Of a stretch of 64,000 nucleotides of DNA, positions 41,878 to 49,779 are shown in pieces. This DNA is from Actinokineospora fastidiosa (GTDB taxonomy: Bacteria; Actinomycetota; Actinomycetes; Mycobacteriales; Pseudonocardiaceae): contig NZ_BMRB01000002.1 in NCBI RefSeq assembly GCF_014648415.1, positions 1,509,260-1,573,259 on the forward strand, in the 5' to 3' direction. The position numbers and the translations under genes were made by a program. Position 1 is the first letter of the stretch. The number at the start of each line of letters is the position of its first letter. The notes under the pieces were generated by a model. It made no database searches and was not told the DNA's origin. It saw only the letters and a list, made by a program, of their open reading frames with translations.

Positions 41878-42609
41878 TCAGGGCAGGTAGGCGAGCTGGA
41901 ACGCCGAGCCCTGGCGGGTCACGACGGTCGACCGGACCGCGGCGGCGAGCATCAGCAGGACGCCGAGGTTCTCCCCCAGTTCCTCCGCGTGGTAGGTCAG
42001 CACGTAGAGCGGGCCGCTCTCGTCCAGCGCGATCAGCACGCCCTGCAGCGTCTCGATGCCCAGCGCCGAGCCCAGCAGCAGCGCGCAGCCGCCGACCATG
42101 CACCAGCGGGCGACCCCCTGCAGCCGCACGGCGAGCAACAGCAGCCCGCCCGCCACGACCGCCCCGAGGACGAGACCGGGCAGCACCCAGTAGTGCGGGA
42201 ACCGCTCGAACGTCGTGATCTGGTTGCCGATCCGGTCCAGCCGCTCGTGCAGCTGCGTGTGGTCGTCCAGCGCCAGCGCCCCGAGCACGGCGGCGCTGAC
42301 GAACCACGCCCACGCCCCCCGCACACCGCTCGCGCGGGCCAGCGCGCCGACGACGGCGTGCACGAGCGCGCCGGTCGTCAGCAGCGCCACGCTCCACCAG
42401 GTCGGGAGGTTCCCCTCCATGAACACGTCGAGGTAGTTCTGGATCTCCCCTCGGTCGCGGGTCAGCGGATGGTCGATCAGCGCGGGCACGCCCATGCTGA
42501 GCAGGCTCAACGCGACGGTGACGCCGAGGACCCACCACCCCACACGGCCGAACCGCACCTCCACACCCGCCACGACCCGTTCATCGACCTGTTCGACGTG
42601 CGCGACCAC
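41878..42609 (-). CDS. Multi-pass membrane protein of unknown function
   Basis: 243-residue protein with about six hydrophobic helices (VGWWVLGVTVALSLLSMGV, WWSVALLTTGALVHAVVGAL, WAWFVSAAVLGALALDDH, VLPGLVLGAVVAGGLLLLAV). The block LALDDHTQLHERLDRIG carries a cluster of Asp/His/Glu at a membrane edge that could bind metal. GTG 42609 follows GGAGG. I do not recognise the family. It ends 5 bp before the twin operators of the next operon. Confidence 0.65.
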   Translation of the reverse strand: MVAHVEQVDERVVAGVEVRFGRVGWWVLGVTVALSLLSMGVPALIDHPLTRDRGEIQNYLDVFMEGNLPTWWSVALLTTGALVHAVVGALARASGVRGAWAWFVSAAVLGALALDDHTQLHERLDRIGNQITTFERFPHYWVLPGLVLGAVVAGGLLLLAVRLQGVARWCMVGGCALLLGSALGIETLQGVLIALDESGPLYVLTYHAEELGENLGVLLMLAAAVRSTVVTRQGSAFQLAYLP

Positions 42610-42688
42610 CCGGCAACCTCCAGTTCAGGGAAGGCGTCACACGATATGCCCCTTTTATGAAGACCCGATCGGGCGATCCACCCCGGCT

Positions 42689-42704
42689 CCGGAACCGGTT
42701 CCGG
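42689..42704 (+). promoter_or_regulatory. 16-bp perfect palindrome upstream of GH16
   Basis: CCGGAACCGGTTCCGG, 78 bp before the glucanase start, preceded by the 10-bp dyad CCCGATCGGG (42664-42673). Probable repressor site of unknown family; it differs from the AGCGCT-core operators at GH74. Confidence 0.55.
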
Positions 42705-42781
42705 AAAGGTCTTGTCGAACCAGGTCCAGACCATGCATATTTGTTGTCACCCTGGACAAATCACTCGCCGAGGTGACGACG

Positions 42782-44005
42782 ATGTCCCACGCGAAACCCC
42801 GACTGCTCGCCGCGCTCGCCGCGGCCTTCGCCGCGTCCGCGCTGGTCGCAGCCCCCGCCTCCACCGCGGAGCCCGTCCGGCCGATGGCCGTGGTGTGGGC
42901 CGACGAGTTCACCGGACCGGCGGGCGCGCCCGTCGACCCGGCCAAGTGGCGCCACGAGGTCGGCGACAACGTCAACAACCACGAACGCCAGTTCTACACG
43001 GGCAGCACCCGCAACGCCGCGCTCGACGGCGCGGGCAACCTGGTCATCACCGCGCGTCGGGAGAACCCGGCCAACTACCAGTGCTGGTACGGCACATGCC
43101 AGTACACCTCCGCGCGGCTGAACACCGCGGCGACCTTCACCCAGACCTACGGCCGGTTCGAGGCGCGCATCAAGGTCCCGCGCGGGCAGGGCATGTGGCC
43201 CGCGTTCTGGATGCTGGGCAACGACATCGGCTCGGTCGGCTGGCCCGCCAGCGGCGAGATCGACATCATGGAGAACGTCGGGTTCGAGCCGTCGACCGTG
43301 CACGGCACGATCCACGGCCCCGGCTACTCCGGAGCCGAGGGCGTCGGCGCCGGGTACACCCTGCCGAACGGGCAGCGCTTCGCCGACGGCTTCCACGTCT
43401 TCGCCGTGGACTGGGCGCCGGGCCGCATCACCTGGTCGGTGGACGGCGTCGTCTACAGCACCAAGACGCCCAGCGACCTCGGCGGCGACCGGTGGGTGTT
43501 CGACCACCCGTTCTTCCTGATCCTCAACCTCGCCGTCGGCGGCTACTGGCCGGGCGACCCCGACGCCACCACGGTGTTCCCGCAGACGATGGTGATCGAC
43601 TACGTGCGCGTCAGCTCGGGCGACCGCGCGGGCCCGATCACCGGCCTGGCGGGCAAGTGCGTCGACGTCGCGGGCGCCAACACCGCCAACGGCACGCCCG
43701 TGCAGCTGTACGACTGCAACGGGACCGGGGCGCAACAGTGGACGATCGCGGGCGACGGCAGCATCCGCGCGCTCGGCAAGTGCCTCGACGTCACCGCGGG
43801 CGCCACGAACGACGGGGCCAAGGTCCAGCTCTGGGACTGCAACGGCACCGGGGCGCAGCGCTGGGCCATCAGCGGGGCGCGCGACATCGTCAACATCGCC
43901 GCGGACAAGTGCCTCGACGTCACTGGCCACAACAGCGCGAACGGGACGAGACTGCAGATCTGGACCTGCACCGGGGCGGCCAACCAGAAATGGACGACGC
44001 CGTGA
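42782..44005 (+). CDS. Secreted GH16 endo-beta-1,3-glucanase with CBM13
   Basis: 407-residue secreted laminarinase-type enzyme. Signal peptide to about residue 29. Jelly-roll catalytic domain ~30-285 with nucleophile Glu159, assisting Asp161 and acid/base Glu164 in GEIDIMENVG. The C-terminal ricin-B/CBM13 trefoil (~290-407) has three QxW-type repeats (GTGAQQWTI, GTGAQRWAI, AANQKWTT). It degrades beta-1,3-glucans of fungal or plant walls. ATG 42782 is preceded by GAGGTGACG. Confidence 0.95.
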   Translation: MSHAKPRLLAALAAAFAASALVAAPASTAEPVRPMAVVWADEFTGPAGAPVDPAKWRHEVGDNVNNHERQFYTGSTRNAALDGAGNLVITARRENPANYQCWYGTCQYTSARLNTAATFTQTYGRFEARIKVPRGQGMWPAFWMLGNDIGSVGWPASGEIDIMENVGFEPSTVHGTIHGPGYSGAEGVGAGYTLPNGQRFADGFHVFAVDWAPGRITWSVDGVVYSTKTPSDLGGDRWVFDHPFFLILNLAVGGYWPGDPDATTVFPQTMVIDYVRVSSGDRAGPITGLAGKCVDVAGANTANGTPVQLYDCNGTGAQQWTIAGDGSIRALGKCLDVTAGATNDGAKVQLWDCNGTGAQRWAISGARDIVNIAADKCLDVTGHNSANGTRLQIWTCTGAANQKWTTP

Positions 44006-44069
44006 ATGTGTAGCCGCCTGGCGTGCGGGGTAGTCATCGATCGAGGACAACGGAAGGAGTTCACGGTCG

Positions 44070-44558
44070 ATGAGCACGATCACTGAATCGGTGGACGTCC
44101 ACGTTGACGTGCGAACCGCGTACAACCAGTGGACCCAGTTCGAAACATTCCCTCGGTTCATGGAGGGGGTTGACGAGATCAGGCAGCTCGACGACCGCAC
44201 CACCCATTGGAAGACGACCATCGGCGGGGTGACCCGCGAGTTCGACGCGGTCATCGCCGAGCAGCGCCCGGACGAGCGGGTCGCGTGGAAGTCCGTCGAC
44301 GGACCCACGCACGCGGGCGTGGTCACCTTCCACCGCATCGACGCCGACACCACCCGGGTCACGGCCCAGATGGACATCGACCCCGAGGGGTTCGTCGAGA
44401 ACGTCGCTGACAAGCTGGGTGTGCTGGACCGCAGGGTGAAGTCCGACCTGAAGCGGTTCAAGCAGTTCATCGAGCAGGACCGCGCGGGCATGGAGACCGG
44501 CGCGTGGCGCGGTGAGGTCGATCCGCCGCCGCAGGCGCCCACCACCAACCCGCTGTAA
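44070..44558 (+). CDS. SRPBCC (polyketide cyclase/COQ10-like) protein
   Basis: 162-residue START-fold protein beginning STITESVDVHVDVRTAYNQWTQFETFPRFM, quoted here by its hallmark AYNQWTQFETFP, the usual first helix of the cyclase/dehydrase-COQ10 group. It binds a hydrophobic ligand; such stand-alone proteins are common in actinomycetes and mostly stress-linked. The Pro-rich C-terminus is unstructured. Ends 11 bp before a strong terminator. Confidence 0.88.
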   Translation: MSTITESVDVHVDVRTAYNQWTQFETFPRFMEGVDEIRQLDDRTTHWKTTIGGVTREFDAVIAEQRPDERVAWKSVDGPTHAGVVTFHRIDADTTRVTAQMDIDPEGFVENVADKLGVLDRRVKSDLKRFKQFIEQDRAGMETGAWRGEVDPPPQAPTTNPL

Positions 44559-44568
44559 CCACGAGCCG

Positions 44569-44600
44569 CGTAGCCCCCGGTCCCCCCGCCGGGGGCTACG
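44569..44600 (+). terminator. Intrinsic terminator
   Basis: Perfect 12-bp stem CGTAGCCCCCGG with an 8-nt loop, followed by TTT. Follows the SRPBCC gene and separates it from the LLM oxidoreductase. Confidence 0.88.
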
Positions 44601-44634
44601 TTTGTGCCCGGCGGGCGCCGGGAACCTCCACGCC

Positions 44635-45600
44635 ATGGCTCACTTCGGATACACGCTGATGACCGAGCAGGCCGGGCCCGCGCAGCTGGTGGCCTACGCC
44701 GCCGCTGCCGAGCGCGCCGGGTTCGACTTCGAGGTCTCCAGCGACCACTACTTCCCCTGGCTCGACGCCCAGGGCCACGCCCCGAACGCGTGGAGCGTGC
44801 TGGGCGCCGTCACCCAGGTCACCGAGCGGGTCGAGCTGATGACGTACGTGACGTGCCCGATCATCCGCTACCACCCGGCGATCGTGGCCCAGCAGGCGGC
44901 GACGACCCAGATCCTGGCCAGCGGCCGCTTCGTCCTGGGCCTGGGCGCGGGCGAGAACCTCAACGAGCACGTGGTCGGCCGCGGCTGGCCCACCGTCGAC
45001 GTCCGCCACGACATGCTGGCCGAGGCCGTCGACATCATCTCGGCCCTGTTCGACGGCGGCTACGTCACCCGGGGCGGCAACCACTTCCGGGTGGATTCGG
45101 CGAAACTGTGGGACCTGCCCGACACCCGCGTGCCCATCGCCGTCGCCGTCTCCGGCAAGCAGTCGGTCAACCGCTTCGCCCCACTGGCCGACCACATGAT
45201 CGCCGTCGAGCCCAACGAGCAACTCGTCACCGGCTGGGACGCCGCGGCCCGCGGCCGCAGCCGCAAGATCGGCCAGCTCCCCATCTGCTGGGACCGCGAC
45301 CGCGAGGCCGCCATCACCAGGGCCCACGACCAGTTCCGCTGGTTCGGCGGCGGCTGGAAGGTCAACGCCGAACTCCCCGGCACAGCGGCCTTCGCCGCGG
45401 CCACCCAATTCGTCCGCCCGGAGGACGTCGCCGCGAGCATCCCTTGTGGACCCGACATCGACCCCATCCTCAAGGCAGTCTCCGCCTACACCGAGGCGGG
45501 CTTCACCGACATCGCCCTGGTCCAAATAGGCGGCGACCACCAACGCGACTTCTTCGACTTCGCCGAGAAGGAACTCCTCCCCGCCCTCCGCACCCTCTAA
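44635..45600 (+). CDS. LLM class F420-dependent oxidoreductase
   Basis: 321-residue luciferase-like TIM barrel of the F420-dependent type. FGYTLMTEQAGPAQLVAYA, the SSDHYFPW block, VTCPIIRYHPAIVAQQAAT and LGLGAGENLNEHVVG match the family that includes F420-dependent glucose-6-phosphate dehydrogenase and its many relatives. Uses the deazaflavin F420, which supports an actinobacterial host. The substrate is unknown. The ATG lies 34 bp after the terminator; the 3' side is low-complexity DNA. Confidence 0.92.
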   Translation: MAHFGYTLMTEQAGPAQLVAYAAAAERAGFDFEVSSDHYFPWLDAQGHAPNAWSVLGAVTQVTERVELMTYVTCPIIRYHPAIVAQQAATTQILASGRFVLGLGAGENLNEHVVGRGWPTVDVRHDMLAEAVDIISALFDGGYVTRGGNHFRVDSAKLWDLPDTRVPIAVAVSGKQSVNRFAPLADHMIAVEPNEQLVTGWDAAARGRSRKIGQLPICWDRDREAAITRAHDQFRWFGGGWKVNAELPGTAAFAAATQFVRPEDVAASIPCGPDIDPILKAVSAYTEAGFTDIALVQIGGDHQRDFFDFAEKELLPALRTL

Positions 45601-46222
45601 CCACTTGCCACATTCGGCCTCAGCTATTGCACGCCCTTACACCTACTCACCGCACTTGCGACTGACCACACACGCTCCACCCCTGCGGCACGCGCGCCTA
45701 CCGCACGCCCGCTACTGCGGGCCGCCACTGCACGCGCGCCCACTGCACACCTGCCTGCTTCACACCCAACTACAGCCCATCCGATTCACACCCAGCTACA
45801 GCCCATCTGCCTCACCCACTGCGCCCAACTGCTCCATACCCACCTGCTGCACACCCACACCACTGACGCGCAACCACACCTGCTTCCCCCCGACCACACC
45901 CTGCTTCACGCACGCGCGCGCAGAGAGCAGACCCCCTCCCACCCGGGGGCGAACCCCCAGGTTCAATCCTATCGCCGGGGCACGACAAAATTTCTCGATG
46001 CCGCAACGCCCTGCCGCATCGGCCCACTGAGCTGCCGCGCCGCGATCGGTCGCCCGGCAATCACCCCCGACATGAAACGACGCGGGAAGGTCTCGATACC
46101 CCTGAAGGTCCGGCCTCCAGAACACCCGCCGAGCGAAGCCGAACGTCCCTCACCATCGAGTTATCCACAGCCCGGCGGCGAGGGGCGGCACGCGTTTCCG
46201 GCGCGCCTCTAGGATCGGACCC
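45601..46222. repeat. Non-coding CA-rich low-complexity tract
   Basis: 622 bp with no credible gene. The plus strand from 45601 to ~45920 is rich in CAC/ACC with purines scarce. A 26-bp unit beginning TTCACACCCA is duplicated in tandem at 45759 and 45785, with looser copies around. The remainder (46060-46222) holds the recQ promoter region; no clear -35/-10 is seen. Confidence 0.6.
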
Positions 46223-48199
46223 GTGCCTCCCGAGACCCAGATCGACGTCCGCGCCGCCGCCCAGGAAGTCCTGCGGCGGGTGTTCGGCTACGAACAGTTC
46301 CGCGGCGACCAGGCCGAGATCGTCACGCACGTGGCGAGCGGCGGCGACGCGCTGGTGCTCATGCCGACCGGCGGCGGGAAGTCGCTGTGCTACCAGATCC
46401 CGTCGCTGGTGCGCTCCGGTGTCGGGGTCGTGGTCTCGCCGCTGATCGCGCTCATGCAGGACCAGGTCGACGCGCTGCGCGCGCTCGGGGTGCGGGCCGG
46501 ATTCCTGAACTCCACCCAGGGTTTCGCCGAGCGCCGGGACACCGAGCAGGCGTTCCTGGCCGGTGAGCTCGACCTGCTGTACCTCGCGCCCGAGCGGCTC
46601 AAGGTGGAGTCCACCGTGCGGCTGCTCGACCAGGGCGAGGTCGCGCTGTTCGCCATCGACGAGGCGCACTGCGTGTCGCAGTGGGGGCACGACTTCCGCC
46701 CCGACTACCTGCTGCTGTCCGAGTTGCACAAGCGCTGGCCGGACATCCCCCGCATCGCGCTGACGGCGACCGCCACCGAGGCCACCCGCGCGGAGATCGC
46801 CACCCGCCTCGACCTGGCCGACGCGCGGCACTTCGTCGCCAGCTTCGACCGGCCCAACATCCAGTACCGCATCGTCCCCAAGAACAACCCGCGCCGCCAA
46901 CTGCTCGACCTGATCCGCACCGAGCACGACGGCGACGCCGGGATCGTGTACTGCCTGTCGCGCAGTTCGGTCGAGGACACCGCCCAGTTCCTGGTGGACA
47001 ACGGGATCCCCGCCGTCCCGTACCACGCGGGCCTGGACAACCGCACCCGCGCTGCCAACCAGTCGCGGTTCCTCCGCGAGGACGGCCTGGTCGTCGTCGC
47101 CACGATCGCGTTCGGCATGGGCATCGACAAACCGGACGTCCGGTTCGTGGCGCACCTGGACCTGCCGAAGTCCGTGGAGGGCTACTACCAGGAGACCGGC
47201 CGCGCGGGCCGCGACGGCCTGCCGTCGACGGCCTGGCTGGCGTACGGCCTGCAGGACGTCGTGCAGCAACGCAAGCTGATCGACGCCTCGGAGGGCGACG
47301 AGGCGCACCGGCGCAGGCTGGGCCAGCACCTCAACGCGATGCTCGCCCTCTGCGAGACGGTCGAGTGCAGGCGCGGCCAACTGCTGAACTACTTCGGCCA
47401 GAGCGCCCCCGAGTGCGGCAACTGCGACACCTGCCTGACCCCGCCGGAGACCTGGGACGGCACGGTCGCCGCCCAGAAGCTGCTGTCCACCATCGTCCGC
47501 CTCGACCGCGAACGCAACCAGCGCTTCGGCGCCGGTCAGATCATCGACATCCTCCTGGGCAAACGGACCGACAAGGTCACCCAACACCGCCACGACCAAC
47601 TCTCCACCTTCGGCATCGGCACCGAACTGAAGGACACGGAGTGGCGCGCTGTCGTGCGCCAGCTGCTCGCCCAAGGCCTGCTCAAGGTCGAGGGCGACTA
47701 CGGCACCCTGCACCTGACGGACACAAGCCCCGCAGTCCTGGCCCGCCAACGCGAGGTAATGCTCCGCCGCGACCCGGAACGCGCAGCCCGCCCCACCCGC
47801 ACGGCTTCGACGAGCAAGCGCGCGTCCGTCGACATGCCCTCCACCGCCCAACCCACCTTCGACCGCCTCCGCGCCTGGCGAGCGGCATCAGCGAAGGAAC
47901 AGGGCCTCCCCGCCTACGTGATCTTCCACGACAGCACCCTCCGCGCCATCGCCGCCGCCAACCCCACCACCCTCGCCGAGCTGAGCAAGATCAGCGGCGT
48001 AGGCGAAGCCAAACTCGCCCGCTACGGCCAGCAAGTCCTGGACACCCTGACAGGCAACACCCCAGCCACCCCCAACGCCGCCCCCTCCACACCGAACGCC
48101 CCCTCCACACCCACCACCCCCGCCCCCGACCACCCCCACCTCACCTCCCACGACGACACCGACATCCCCCTGCCCGAACCCCCCGAGGAGGACTACTGA
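46223..48199 (+). CDS. recQ: ATP-dependent DNA helicase RecQ
   Basis: 658-residue 3'-5' helicase for recombination and repair. Walker [13 protein letters not shown] box [18 protein letters not shown], motif [10 protein letters not shown] and motif [14 protein letters not shown]. The zinc-binding RQC part has CGNCDTC, followed by a winged helix, and an HRDC domain lies at ~545-610 ([21 protein letters not shown]). The C-terminal ~45 residues are Pro/Thr-rich and acidic. GTG start. The gene is flanked on both sides by repeat-rich non-coding DNA. Confidence 0.95.
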   Translation: MPPETQIDVRAAAQEVLRRVFGYEQFRGDQAEIVTHVASGGDALVLMPTGGGKSLCYQIPSLVRSGVGVVVSPLIALMQDQVDALRALGVRAGFLNSTQGFAERRDTEQAFLAGELDLLYLAPERLKVESTVRLLDQGEVALFAIDEAHCVSQWGHDFRPDYLLLSELHKRWPDIPRIALTATATEATRAEIATRLDLADARHFVASFDRPNIQYRIVPKNNPRRQLLDLIRTEHDGDAGIVYCLSRSSVEDTAQFLVDNGIPAVPYHAGLDNRTRAANQSRFLREDGLVVVATIAFGMGIDKPDVRFVAHLDLPKSVEGYYQETGRAGRDGLPSTAWLAYGLQDVVQQRKLIDASEGDEAHRRRLGQHLNAMLALCETVECRRGQLLNYFGQSAPECGNCDTCLTPPETWDGTVAAQKLLSTIVRLDRERNQRFGAGQIIDILLGKRTDKVTQHRHDQLSTFGIGTELKDTEWRAVVRQLLAQGLLKVEGDYGTLHLTDTSPAVLARQREVMLRRDPERAARPTRTASTSKRASVDMPSTAQPTFDRLRAWRAASAKEQGLPAYVIFHDSTLRAIAAANPTTLAELSKISGVGEAKLARYGQQVLDTLTGNTPATPNAAPSTPNAPSTPTTPAPDHPHLTSHDDTDIPLPEPPEEDY

Positions 48200-49105
48200 C
48201 CCCACAGGACAACTAAATCGGCCCCAAGGCACGACCGAGCCACCGAGCACCAGGAATGCAGGGCGAGCACCAGGAATGCAGGGGCCGGGGGCGAGACCGC
48301 CGAAGGTGCGTTCGCATATGGATGGCCGGGTGCGACGGCAACCCCAGCCGCGCACCCTCTAGCGACGCCAGCCCAGCGGATAGCAGTCAGGTCTCGGCGG
48401 ACCACGGCAGTCGATGGACCAGCCAGCAGGTGGAACCGGCACGCGTCCTAGGCGCACCGCAGTCCAGGCACAGCAGTCGACGCACGCGTCCAGCGAGAGC
48501 GCACGGCATACGGCGCACGACGTCCGGCGCACGGTGTCCGGCGCACGACGTCCGGCGCACGACGTCGGGAGACGGCGGTCGGCGTCGGGAGCCAACGCCG
48601 GGTAGCGGTGGATTGGCGGCAACCAGCCAACGCCGGAGAGCGCAGGGCGGTCAGCGCGCCAAGCAACCCGGAGGGCGGGGGACGGTCGGCGAGTCAACCA
48701 ACCCGCCGGAGGGTGGTGGGGGTCGGCGCACGGCAGTCGGAACGCCTCGACCAGCACGGGGATGCGGGACGGCGGCCAGCGAGCGAACGGTCAGCGAGCG
48801 AACAGCCAGCGAGTGGGCGGGCGAAGTCGAAGTGCTGCGTGTCGTTCATCGGCGGTCTGCGCTCTGCGCGGCGGCGCCTGCGGTCAGCGAGTGGGCGGTC
48901 AGCGCAGGTCAGTCGGGCGTGGCACTCGGGGCGCCTAGGGCGCGGCAGTCGGCTTTCGCTGACGGTCCGGACAGGCGGGGGGCGGGGAGCTGGGCACGTC
49001 ATGGAGGGGCGGTGGCTGGTGCGCGCTGCCGGAGCACCGGGCCGAGGCGTGGCGGTCGGGGTGCCTTCCAGCCTGGGGAGTTGTACGCGGCCTGCTAGCC
49101 CGCCT
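48200..49105. repeat. Repeat-rich non-coding tract
   Basis: 906 bp without a supported gene. The unit CGGCGCACGACGTC is tandemly repeated four times at 48511-48566 (one copy with two changes) after a diverged fifth copy at 48497. A 15-bp unit beginning AGCGAGCGAAC repeats at 48778-48820. The unit GCGAGCACCAGGAATGCAGG is duplicated around 48243-48282. Frames are open only because of extreme base composition. Confidence 0.65.
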
Positions 49106-49570
49106 CTAAGCGGTCTGGGCGAGCCAGGCTGGGGGGTCGGCGTCGTGGGCTTCGCACCACTCCAGGGAGCCGACGGTCCACAGGAGGGCTAGGACGAGGA
49201 CGCTCAGGGGGTCGCCGCCTTCGTTGCGGACGGACAGTTCCAGCTGGACGTCCACGTCCTCCGGGCGGCCGTTCAGGTCCGCCAGGACGGCTCGTACCAG
49301 GGCCCGGACGGGTGGGGTGAGGTCGTCCACCGAGACCTCGTTGCCCTCGGCGTCGCGGAGGTCCAGTAGGTAGAGGTGGTCTGGGTTGTCGCCGCCTCGG
49401 TGGAGGAGCATCGCCGCGGTCGCGTCGACCAGTTCGCGGATGACGGCGCGGAGGCGGGTGCGTTCGTCGGGGCCGCCGAGCAGGTCGAGCGGGGCGTCGA
49501 CGCCGGGGGCGGCTCCGCCCCGCGTCACCGTCACCAGCCTGCGCGCGATGCCGCGTGGGTGCTCGGTCAT
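49106..49570 (-). CDS. Conserved-looking hypothetical protein
   Basis: 154-residue soluble acidic protein. ATG 49570 follows GAGGAG at normal spacing. The sequence has an alpha/beta look (LRAVIRELVDATAAMLLHRG, DHLYLLDLRDAEGNEVSVDDL, PLSVLVLALLWTVGSLEWCE) without a family I recognise. Divergent from the molybdenum hydroxylase genes, with a 19-bp palindrome in the gap. Confidence 0.6.
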   Translation of the reverse strand: MTEHPRGIARRLVTVTRGGAAPGVDAPLDLLGGPDERTRLRAVIRELVDATAAMLLHRGGDNPDHLYLLDLRDAEGNEVSVDDLTPPVRALVRAVLADLNGRPEDVDVQLELSVRNEGGDPLSVLVLALLWTVGSLEWCEAHDADPPAWLAQTA

Positions 49571-49649
49571 GACAGTCGCTCCTCGTCGTCCGCCGGTTTG
49601 GTTCAGGTACCCCGCGGACTGTGCGCGCATGCACCCCATCTGCCCTGCG

Positions 49650-49668
49650 CGTGTCACGACGTGACACG
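49650..49668. promoter_or_regulatory. 19-bp perfect palindrome
   Basis: CGTGTCACGACGTGACACG, symmetric about A49659, in the 209-bp gap between the divergent hypothetical gene and the molybdenum hydroxylase pair. Typical size and symmetry of a dimeric repressor site; no repressor gene is adjacent. Confidence 0.65.
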
Positions 49669-49779
49669 ATTCGCGAGGGCTCGCTACTCAGCGTTGCACA
49701 TTCCGGATCATCATCCATAGGGTGCGGTGCATCACAGTGCACTCCATCCGGGTCAATCCCGGCGTCCGGAAAGGCGCAC

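Noticed and set aside
45945-45995. tRNA-like 3' half (GGTTCAATCC followed by GCCGGGGCA)
   Set aside because: The T-stem does not pair beyond one to three bases and no acceptor, D or anticodon arm can be folded.
45605-46030. 141-codon plus-strand open frame after the LLM gene
   Set aside because: Product is a His/Pro/Thr-rich string from low-complexity CA-rich DNA, with no ribosome site, no domain and internal repeats.
48256-49098. 280-codon plus-strand frame downstream of recQ
   Set aside because: Made of tandem repeats and Arg/Ser/Gly-rich noise; all frames are open there because stop codons are rare at this GC content.
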